Under the pieces are notes generated by a model. That model ran no database searches. It was not told the origin of the DNA and saw only the letters and a list, made by a program, of their open reading frames with translations. This document shows, in pieces, positions 17,926 through 24,487 of a DNA stretch of 64,000 bases (position 1 is its first letter; every line of letters begins with the position of its first letter). The stretch spans positions 1,426,001-1,490,000 of the forward strand of contig NZ_CP114777.1 of assembly GCF_027359355.1 (NCBI RefSeq). The letters run 5' to 3'. A program made the translations under genes and the position numbers. The DNA comes from Prochlorococcus marinus str. MIT 1214 (GTDB lineage Bacteria > Cyanobacteriota > Cyanobacteriia > PCC-6307 > Cyanobiaceae).

Positions 17926-17976
17926 GTAATTTGATCACTCTAAACCCCTGCTATCACTGAAGTATTGAGATACGTT

Positions 17977-18003
17977 TGTATCAATGCCGACTATACTACT
18001 TGA
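17977..18003 (+). repeat. argJ-tail copy 3 (CINADYTT-stop)
   Basis: TGTATCAATGCCGACTATAC then TACTTGA; encodes INADYTT and a stop in the argJ frame. In another frame the same bases run straight into a truncated DUF4214 domain, so the core is a recombination joint. Confidence 0.72.
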
Positions 18004-18004
18004 C

Positions 18005-18350
18005 TGAGATCCATTTGTATAACGCTGCATTCAAACGCCTACCCGATGCAGATGGATTGAAGTATTGGATCGACAAATATAGTTCTGGTGAGAATGATGA
18101 AAGAGCAGTTGCTTCCTCTTTCTTAGTTTCTGCAGAGTTCAAGGAGCGCTACGGAGAGAACGTTTCTGATTCAACCTATGTCAATACTCTCTATCCGAAC
18201 GTTCTAGGTAGAGACGCTGATACAGGTGGTTTGAACTATTGGTTAGGTCAACTTAATACGGGTGCAGAAACTCGATATGAAGTTCTCTTAGGTTTTTCGG
18301 AATCGGCAGAAAATAAAATTCTTTTTACTGAGATGACAGGATTTGGTTGA
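18005..18350 (+). pseudogene. DUF4214 domain fragment, cut at the argJ-tail repeat
   Basis: About 114 residues from HLYNAAFKRLPDADGLKYWI to FTEMTGFG. They match the C-terminal DUF4214 domain of the large secreted protein at 24488-26275 nearly residue for residue (RLYNASFKRLPDPDGLRYWI; SSFLxSAEFKERYGENVS; LLGFSESAENK). The domain is complete but the signal-bearing N-terminal protein is missing, and homology starts within 10 bp of argJ-tail copy 3. No proper start codon remains, only a TTG inside the repeat. DUF4214 domains occur in surface and RTX-like secreted proteins. I read it as a remnant created by recombination at the core; a short expressed protein is not excluded. Confidence 0.7.
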
Positions 18351-18355
18351 TGGAA

Positions 18356-18946
18356 TTAGTTATCTTTAATGACCTCAAGAGTCATATCATATTGTTCAAT
18401 TAAATTATTATATATCGAAGACTCCTGTTGAAGTAACTTAAGATCGACATTTTGTTCAGGATGTAATCTAAACCAGTCTTGACTAGGTTTAACTAGTGTT
18501 TTCTTTAATTCAAAATCTATATTTAGATATAATCCAAGAGTACTATTGGATTTTCCTTCCTTAACCCATTTTTGATTTAGTTTCTTGGAGAATAATTTTA
18601 AAGATAAAGGGGTAACGACTCGTACATGAGTAGGATCATCGTAGAAAAATTGATGCCTAAAATGAGGAACTATTATTTGAATTTTAGATCCATGTTTACA
18701 TACCCGATACATCTCTTTGAAGATACCAAAGTATACTTCTGTTTCTTTTCCCAGATGTTCAAGTACATGTATTAGTGCAATTTCTGATACAGAATTAGCT
18801 TCCCATGGCCATGGAAAGGATTCTAGATCATGCTTAAGGTCCGGGGTCCCAAATTTATCTACATTTAAATAGCCTGGAAATCTCTTTTCGCCACATCCTA
18901 AATTGAGTTTGATATCGTTCATCAAAATATTTATTTTTTCTATCAT
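18356..18946 (-). CDS. class I SAM-dependent methyltransferase
   Basis: A 196-residue methyltransferase of the small single-domain type often found in surface polysaccharide loci. Motif I is IKLNLGCGEKRFPGYLNVDK; a post-motif acidic block (LKHDLESFPWPWEANSVSEI) and ALIHVLEHL follow, as in Methyltransf_11. The first eight residues look unlike the family; the ATG at 18922 (MNDIKLNLGCG) is the likelier start. It converges on the DUF4214 fragment with 5 bp between the stops. Its 5' end and upstream region are partly duplicated at 20432-20580. The substrate is unknown. Confidence 0.78.
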   Translation of the reverse strand: MIEKINILMNDIKLNLGCGEKRFPGYLNVDKFGTPDLKHDLESFPWPWEANSVSEIALIHVLEHLGKETEVYFGIFKEMYRVCKHGSKIQIIVPHFRHQFFYDDPTHVRVVTPLSLKLFSKKLNQKWVKEGKSNSTLGLYLNIDFELKKTLVKPSQDWFRLHPEQNVDLKLLQQESSIYNNLIEQYDMTLEVIKDN

Positions 18947-19075
18947 ACATTTAATTCAAATATAGACTTTTAAACAATGTAATATTATTAACCTGTATAA
19001 GAAGTTTAACGAGAGTGTGATGACTTGCTTTATTCGAATCCAAGAAAACTAGTAGACATCTAATTTATAGTGTCT
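18935..19075 (+). repeat. imperfect duplication, copy A (methyltransferase upstream region)
   Basis: The stretch from TATTTTTTCTATCATACATT through ATATTATTAACCTGTATAAG to AGTAGACATCTAATTTATAG is matched by 20432-20580 with scattered differences. It starts inside the first codons of the methyltransferase and extends about 125 bp upstream, and holds one GTGTGATGACTT motif of the TGTGAY type. Confidence 0.65.
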
Positions 19076-19198
19076 TCTTTTTTTAGTGTGATTAAAATCT
19101 AGGGCAAGTGTGATGTGAGTGTGATTTATTTCTATAGATCTGAATCTAGTGATAGCAAATAATCTGAAGAATGCTTATTGCTAACCTGCTCAATTGTT

Positions 19199-19225
19199 AG
19201 TATCAATGCCGACTATACAACTTAA
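19199..19225 (+). repeat. argJ-tail copy 4 (SINADYTT-stop)
   Basis: AGTATCAATGCCGACTATAC then AACTTAA; encodes SINADYTT and a stop. Upstream are at least four TGTGAT motifs (19016, 19085, 19110, 19118), and immediately before it is TTGCTAACCTGCTCAATTGT, which resembles the bases before copy 6. Confidence 0.72.
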
Positions 19226-19360
19226 AGTCTGATATTAGAGATGCGTTTCATATCATACGATTTGTAGTGTGTTTAAAGGCTATTGAGGTCTTAGAAGAGT
19301 TCTTTGAGTCGATTTCTAACGCCTTAGAATTTGATTGTCAACTTAGATAGATTCGACCCA

Positions 19361-19951
19361 TTAGAAAGAAAAAAAATCGTCTACTTGTTTTTCTTTAACC
19401 CGTAAAAAATTATTATTTTTCGAACTTTTATTCGATGATAATAAAGGATCAATATAATTAATCTTTTTGATTTTAGTTAGAGATTGATTTGATGATTTTA
19501 TCTTAGCTATTGATAATAAAGATTTCGCCGATTGATTTTCTGTTTTGATATTGACCTGACTAGTTTTCATTCCTTGATATGAACTTTGGATAGATGGGAT
19601 CCTTAAAAGACTTGATCCTCCTATAGCTACAACCGCAAAACTACCAATCCCAAAAAATTTCGAAGGCGATAAGAAATTTAGTTTTTTAATACTTGGCTTT
19701 TCTATTTTCTCGTGATTTACTTTTGCTGTCTCTAGAGTTAATTGATCTTCTAGCTTTTCTTTGACTAATGCATGATTTGAATTATCGTCTACTTTTTCAA
19801 CAAATTGATATGTTTGATTGTCTAGGGTATGGTGAAACAAATAACCTAGTAAAGTAAAAAGAATTAATAGAAAAAGTATCAATATCGCATCTGTAGGAAT
19901 TAAAATTGTACTAGAGTCAGTCAACTGAAGCTCAGTGATTCCAGGGGACAT
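19361..19951 (-). CDS. hypothetical protein with two membrane segments
   Basis: A 196-residue protein I do not recognise. A first hydrophobic helix lies at about 20-40 (ILFLLILFTLLGYLF) and a second weaker one at about 98-118 (FGIGSFAVVAIGGSSLL). The rest is polar, Lys/Ser/Asn-rich and low in complexity, as in membrane-anchored linker proteins. It is the only gene between argJ-tail copies 4 and 6. No neighbours suggest a function. Confidence 0.55.
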   Translation of the reverse strand: MSPGITELQLTDSSTILIPTDAILILFLLILFTLLGYLFHHTLDNQTYQFVEKVDDNSNHALVKEKLEDQLTLETAKVNHEKIEKPSIKKLNFLSPSKFFGIGSFAVVAIGGSSLLRIPSIQSSYQGMKTSQVNIKTENQSAKSLLSIAKIKSSNQSLTKIKKINYIDPLLSSNKSSKNNNFLRVKEKQVDDFFSF

Positions 19952-20161
19952 TTAAAATCTATAACTCCCTATATTTAAACTACCTCTATAAAATATGGCC
20001 AGACTTCTTTACTTATCTATTTAATTTCAATGCGTATTAATACTGCCTGCAAAATATGAAAGGTGATGATTCTGAGAAAAGTGTGATATTGTCTACTCTT
20101 CAAAAAGTTAAGACATTGCAGTGAAAATTATTGATGTAGACTGCTAACATACTCAAAGCTT

Positions 20162-20188
20162 AGTATAAATGCTAATTACACAATATAG
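20162..20188 (+). repeat. argJ-tail copy 6 (SINANYTI-stop)
   Basis: AGTATAAATGCTAATTACAC then AATATAG; encodes SINANYTI and a TAG stop. The upstream CTGCTAACATACTCAAAGCT parallels the bases before copy 4. TGTGAT motifs lie on both sides (20074, 20192, 20260). A weaker candidate (copy 5) is GCGTATTAATACTGCC at 20032, and copy 7 is CGTATTAATGCT at 20895; both are too short to be sure of. Confidence 0.65.
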
Positions 20189-20431
20189 AAAGTGTGATCG
20201 AATAAAATTCAGGAGTGCGAATGTATTTTGAAGGTGTTATTTACGCAACTTTGAAGAGTGTGATCTTATTGCAAACCTTGGGTTGTTTTTCTAGAGGTGA
20301 ATCGTGGTTAATGTCTATAATAGAAAAATAATTTGACCACTATTTTTAGTTGTTTATAAATTAAATTTTTAATGATTTTAAGATCTTTATTATAACCTTG
20401 ATCCTACTATTCAATAATCCAGATTAAAATT

Positions 20432-20580
20432 TATTATTTTTCTATAATACATGGAATTCAATTATAAACATTTAAAGAATTTAATATTATTAACCTGTTT
20501 AAGAAGTACAGGGATATTGTGATGACTTACTTTATTTCAATTCAAGAAAATAAGTAGACATCTACCTTGAATGTCTCGTG
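20432..20580 (+). repeat. imperfect duplication, copy B
   Basis: Matches 18935-19075: TTATTTTTCTATAATACATG, AATATTATTAACCTGTTTAA, GTGATGACTTACTTTATTTC and AAGTAGACATCTACC. The base corresponding to the methyltransferase start codon is changed (CAT to AAT), and no methyltransferase body follows. It is therefore the 5' relic of a second copy. It lies in an otherwise empty 630-bp gap. Confidence 0.6.
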
Positions 20581-20585
20581 TACAC

Positions 20586-20786
20586 CTACTCTTTATCTAG
20601 TTCTGGAAAAAGCATGTTGATATAAGCCATTATTATGACAACTAAGGGAGGCATATTGGTTTTGTCTTCTTGTGTAAGTCGCTTAATTTCTGATAAGAAA
20701 CCCTTGGCTTCTCGCTCGCTAATTTTGTATTCTGGGTTCTTTTCTACTTGGTCAACCAGAGATTGGATTTGATTGGCAGAATCCAT
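20586..20786 (-). CDS. hypothetical small acidic protein
   Basis: A 66-residue protein, mostly predicted helix, with charged repeats (VEKNPEYKISEREAKGFLSE) and a hydrophobic C-terminal helix (PPLVVIIMAYINMLFPELD). I recognise no named family; small orphan proteins of this type are frequent in picocyanobacterial islands. It has its own frame with no overlap and normal codon use for the region. Confidence 0.55.
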   Translation of the reverse strand: MDSANQIQSLVDQVEKNPEYKISEREAKGFLSEIKRLTQEDKTNMPPLVVIIMAYINMLFPELDKE

Positions 20787-21091
20787 TAACTAATGTATTG
20801 TTCTATGCCAATAAAACGAATGGGATATTTGACTACAAGCATAGATTAAGAAAACTTATCATTTAGTAAGTCAGGGCTGAAGTTTAGACTCTTTCGTATT
20901 AATGCTCCGTGGGCTACAAATCATATTGCTTCATTAATTTGTGAGGATAAGCATCATAAAAAGCATGGAAGACAGAGGTAAAAACCTTCGAAATCTTTAG
21001 CTGGTAAATTGTAAGGGTGTTCATATCAACTTTTGATGAATTGAACTTTAAAACTCAGGTTAAAGTATCCTGAACTTTCAAGTCAGGACGC

Positions 21092-21277
21092 GTGAGTGAT
21101 AGCCAGGATATTGAAGAATTGATCGCTGATTCTATGACCGGTCTTATGATCCGAGCTGAAAGACTTGATGAATTCGATCAATTAGCTATTAGTGAAGAAT
21201 TCAGAGAGTGGTTAAATGAAGGTGTAAGGCTTGAGGATGTTTTGAAATTAGTGACTATCAAAAAAATTAATGAATAG
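21092..21277 (+). CDS. hypothetical small acidic protein
   Basis: A 61-residue acidic, helix-rich protein starting at GTG (SDSQDIEELIADSMTGLMIR). It has no cysteine, signal or membrane segment. It does not carry the double-glycine cleavage site or the leader pattern of Nif11-type lanthipeptide precursors, which I checked because such peptides occur in marine cyanobacteria. Function unknown; it converges on the next gene. Confidence 0.5.
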   Translation: MSDSQDIEELIADSMTGLMIRAERLDEFDQLAISEEFREWLNEGVRLEDVLKLVTIKKINE

Positions 21278-21287
21278 GAGGAAAAGT

Positions 21288-21497
21288 TTATGCTGCAATT
21301 TTATCAATATCTAATAATTTAGCGATATCACTATCTACAGCATCTCCTTTTGCTTTACGTTTTACGAATTTATCAAAGTCAATTACATTATCATTTTCTC
21401 TCTTTAGCTCAGTGTTTTTATTTAAGTAATCAAGCGAGACTAGTAATACAGGAATAATGCAGAATGGAATAACTAAGACGTAGAACTCAAGAGACAT
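21288..21497 (-). CDS. small single-pass membrane protein
   Basis: A 69-residue protein with one N-terminal membrane helix (LEFYVLVIPFCIIPVLLVSL) and a charged cytoplasmic tail (KNTELKRENDNVIDFDKFVKRKAKG). I know no family for it. The clean helix-plus-charged-tail layout makes it a credible gene. Confidence 0.5.
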   Translation of the reverse strand: MSLEFYVLVIPFCIIPVLLVSLDYLNKNTELKRENDNVIDFDKFVKRKAKGDAVDSDIAKLLDIDKIAA

Positions 21498-21684
21498 TTG
21501 AATTTATATTGATAAATAAAGCTTTACTTATGTAGTTAATGATCGCAATAGATGCGCTGGTAATTTGCTGCTTTCCTTATAAGTATTAGGTTGAAGAAAT
21601 TTAATGATTTATTTGGCCACTCATTTGCAGCTGAGTTTCTTGAAATAGAAATCATGCGTAGTGCTTAGTTGGCTGCTGAGTTTG

Positions 21685-21831
21685 TTATGCGGCTTGTTTT
21701 TCCAATCGACCATATCGATATCTTATTAGATTCATTACTTGATCCTTTGTTCTCCAGTTTTTAATTCGATCCTGAATGCTAATGAGTTGTGATTCAGTCA
21801 GTTCAAGACGTGCTTTTTCTAGATTTGTCAT
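21685..21831 (-). CDS. small basic helical protein
   Basis: A 48-residue ORF (MTNLEKARLELTESQLISIQ to YRYGRLEKQAA). It is a charged, probably helical peptide; the pattern QLISIQDRIKNWRTKDQV recalls the 54-residue ORF at 30216 (helix followed by a W-K-T motif). No family is known to me. It was found by reading the reverse strand of a gap between longer ORFs. Confidence 0.4.
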   Translation of the reverse strand: MTNLEKARLELTESQLISIQDRIKNWRTKDQVMNLIRYRYGRLEKQAA

Positions 21832-22094
21832 TTAGTTAAATATTCGTGGCGCTGATGATGATGATTTGCAAGAAGAGCAAACAGCAAAGAGTAACCATGA
21901 AGCCTCACACATTATGGTTGAATGAATTGATTTTTACATGTCTATATAGCTTGTCAATTCCTTAATGAACTAAGCAAGAAATACTTTTGGAGCTTCATTA
22001 AGCAGCGATTTTCTAAAAGAATTAGTTCTTGTTTCTCACCTTTTAGAGGCAATCTGATAAGTTGTTTCAACTTGTTTTTCTAATGAAATATAAA

Positions 22095-22430
22095 TTATGC
22101 AACTTTTGAATCTTCTTTTTCACGGCATACTTTCTTGACCTTGGAATACTTTCTGCCAATTGGGTATTTCCTATGGAATAGATTCAACTGATTACTGTCA
22201 TCATTCGTAGCTTTAGTTTCTATCTCTGCTATTGGTTTAGTCATTTGACTCCATACAAAAAGCATCGCAAGTGCAGATACAAGTAATGGAAGATACGCTT
22301 TTATTAAGCTAACGACTACTAGAGTAGTTATAAAACACAGAGAAAAGAGAGTCCATTTAGGAATTATACTATCTGCTAGCTTTTTCTTTTTTGATTTTGC
22401 AGAAGGAATGATTGGCAGATCGGGAGACAT
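22095..22430 (-). CDS. hypothetical membrane protein
   Basis: A 111-residue protein with a lysine-rich N terminus, a hydrophobic hairpin at about 28-62 (WTLFSLCFITTLVVVSLIKA, LPLLVSALAMLFVW) and a basic cytoplasmic C terminus. It is probably an inner-membrane protein with two helices. No family is recognised and no neighbour is co-transcribed. Confidence 0.5.
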   Translation of the reverse strand: MSPDLPIIPSAKSKKKKLADSIIPKWTLFSLCFITTLVVVSLIKAYLPLLVSALAMLFVWSQMTKPIAEIETKATNDDSNQLNLFHRKYPIGRKYSKVKKVCREKEDSKVA

Positions 22431-22779
22431 TCGTATTTATTCGTAGGTGTAAGGGATTAGATGATGTAATAAATTTTTTTATCAGTTACGATAATATATG
22501 TTCTTCAAACCAGCTTTATTTAATAGCTATTCTCCTACTCGATTGAGATAGCTTAAAATCTTTAGTCCATCGTGATATCGAAGATAAAGCGTTTGATAAT
22601 GACACAGAGATTCTATTTTAACTAGATAATTTTTAACAAATCCAGCCAAGATTGTAAATGTTTATGGATGAATCGCTCATAGAATTAAGTAGCTTTTTTG
22701 TTTTGTTGACACTTGGATTTGTGATTTGGCGCCATTATGTATTTGGAGAAAAAAAGGAGATATACATAAATCAATTGGA

Positions 22780-23310
22780 TTATTTAATTTCACATTGCAG
22801 TTCTGCTAGCGCTTCATTCGGAAGGCCAAGAAAGGTATCTAAGATTTTGTTACCAGTTATAGGAATTATGGAAATACCTACCAGCTTTGTTTTCCCATTA
22901 GTTTGTAAAACAAGACCTTCTCCTATATGTAACTTACCTTTTACTTTTCCAGTTTTGAGTATGGTTTTAACTATTAAGTAAGGAAATTTATATATAGTTC
23001 CAACGCTAAATAGAAATTTTGATTCAAATTTTAATAAAATTTCACCAGTTTTTTTATCAATAGTTCCTTCTAGCTTATCCATAGACATTTCGATCTTAAG
23101 CCCTGGTGGTAATGGAAGAGATAAAAATTTTGTTGTTCTAGAAGTGAGAGGAGGAATTGAAAACGTTTTAGATGAAAAGCTTACATATAGGAGATTATTT
23201 TGCTGACCTGGAAGTAATTCTGCTTTGCCTCCTCCCCCGCATGCATTGTAGATAAATGGTGGATATGAACCAATTTTTAATCGACATCCCTCTAAGCTCT
23301 TTAGTTCCAT
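22780..23310 (-). CDS. conserved hypothetical protein (cyanobacterial)
   Basis: A 176-residue protein without membrane helices, beta-rich by pattern (alternating hydrophobic strands such as KIEMSMDKLEGTIDKKTGEI, FESKFLFSVGTIY). It has a glycine-rich loop with a cysteine (NACGGGGKAEL) near the N terminus. The look is that of a soluble or lipid-associated beta protein. I recall similar conserved proteins in cyanobacteria but can give no function. Confidence 0.6.
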   Translation of the reverse strand: MELKSLEGCRLKIGSYPPFIYNACGGGGKAELLPGQQNNLLYVSFSSKTFSIPPLTSRTTKFLSLPLPPGLKIEMSMDKLEGTIDKKTGEILLKFESKFLFSVGTIYKFPYLIVKTILKTGKVKGKLHIGEGLVLQTNGKTKLVGISIIPITGNKILDTFLGLPNEALAELQCEIK

Positions 23311-23612
23311 TGGAAAATCAAAAACTTTTTCTCTAATACCGTAATGGAAATAAGTTATTTCAACAAAGTTAACGATAGCGATACTTACTCATTAAAAGTT
23401 TTTTAGTGCTGAAAAGATTAGTTGGCAATTAGTTTTTTGAACAATTTGTCTAGAACATTAATTTGAACTGAGAGTTGGTCATCAACTATTTTTTATGATG
23501 ATCTGAAGCATATTTTTTAGATTCAACGTGAATGTCATATAACATCTTTATGTTCATTTGGTCATGCCACTTATCATTCCTCACTTCTTAAATTATAATG
23601 GTAAATTAAATA

Positions 23613-23930
23613 ATGTTATTGATGACTGAAAACTTAACTCCAGATTGGTCTTCAGAATTTGAACACTATAAAAAATTATCTAGAGAAGTAGTTACTAAGG
23701 AGGATATAATCAATTTCTTCAATCATCATCAGAAAGCTTTTTATCTTGATACCTTTTCCTCAAGCTGGGCCAAGATGATGGATGCATATGAAGTTAAAGA
23801 GAATTTAAGTTCAGATCAGTTAAACAACCTTGAAGAAATGCAATGGCAGGATATGCCAGAATCATTAAAATTATTTGCCTATGATTTTTGCATTAAGAAT
23901 GGATTTTGCTTTACTGGAACTTCTAACTAA
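23613..23930 (+). CDS. hypothetical soluble protein
   Basis: A 105-residue acidic, helix-rich protein (EFEHYKKLSREVVTKEDIIN, SSWAKMMDAYEVKENLSSDQ). It may start at the second methionine (codon 4). No signal, membrane segment or recognised motif. It is isolated by about 300 bp of AT-rich sequence upstream, in which I see nothing, and 230 bp downstream. Confidence 0.55.
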   Translation: MLLMTENLTPDWSSEFEHYKKLSREVVTKEDIINFFNHHQKAFYLDTFSSSWAKMMDAYEVKENLSSDQLNNLEEMQWQDMPESLKLFAYDFCIKNGFCFTGTSN

Positions 23931-24161
23931 AAATCATAATTAATTGTAAATAGTTAGAATATTTGGTGATTTTTTGACTTCAATATTTTTAAGAATAAAA
24001 TAATAATAAACTAAAATTTTAATACGTTAAAGTTAATGATAGTAATTAATTATGTTCCGATAAAAATACCTTGAATATAAAGTCAATAGGCTATAAGATT
24101 TGAATTCGCTGTGTATCTAAAGTAGTCTTCAGGCTTTCTAAAATTAAGAAATTACTAAAGA

Positions 24162-24377
24162 TTAGGGATTACTATCCTCTGTCCTCTTATGTTTTAATCG
24201 CTCTCGATTAGAAAGCCAGGATTTGAAGTTTTCATCCTCTACTTTTTCTCTCCATTCTTTAGATGATATTGGTAGTTTAGTTTTTTTCTTTTGTCTTCTT
24301 ATTTTATTAAATGTTAGATATAGATTTAGATAAGCAGCTATGACTAATAGAAAAAGAAAAGTGCTATTGAGATTCAT
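24162..24377 (-). CDS. small single-pass membrane protein
   Basis: A 71-residue protein: one membrane helix at the N terminus (STFLFLLVIAAYLNLYLTFN) followed by a strongly charged tail (KIRRQKKKTKLPISSKEWRE). It has the same helix-plus-basic-tail design as the protein at 21288. Function unknown. Confidence 0.5.
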   Translation of the reverse strand: MNLNSTFLFLLVIAAYLNLYLTFNKIRRQKKKTKLPISSKEWREKVEDENFKSWLSNRERLKHKRTEDSNP

Positions 24378-24487
24378 TGTTCTAGAGGCTTTTGATTATT
24401 TATGCAAAGCATAATCAAGTTGATGCAATAAGCGTAAACTTTAAAATTGTCATATGATTTTCAAGTGATAAATGAAGTATGAATTAT

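Noticed and set aside
14882-20900. Integrase, transposase or CRISPR array within the accessory region
   Set aside because: I looked for tyrosine or serine recombinase motifs, IS inverted repeats and regular spacer-repeat patterns and found none. The argJ tails are too few and too far apart for CRISPR.
20895-20906. CGTATTAATGCT as an eighth argJ-tail copy
   Set aside because: Only about 12 bases match and the stop is lost; chance similarity in AT-rich sequence is likely, so it is mentioned but not listed as a copy.
22658-22981. A 107-codon plus-strand frame beginning with a hydrophobic helix
   Set aside because: Most of it is antisense to the conserved 176-residue protein. The first 40 codons could be a small membrane protein, but no separate stop supports that.
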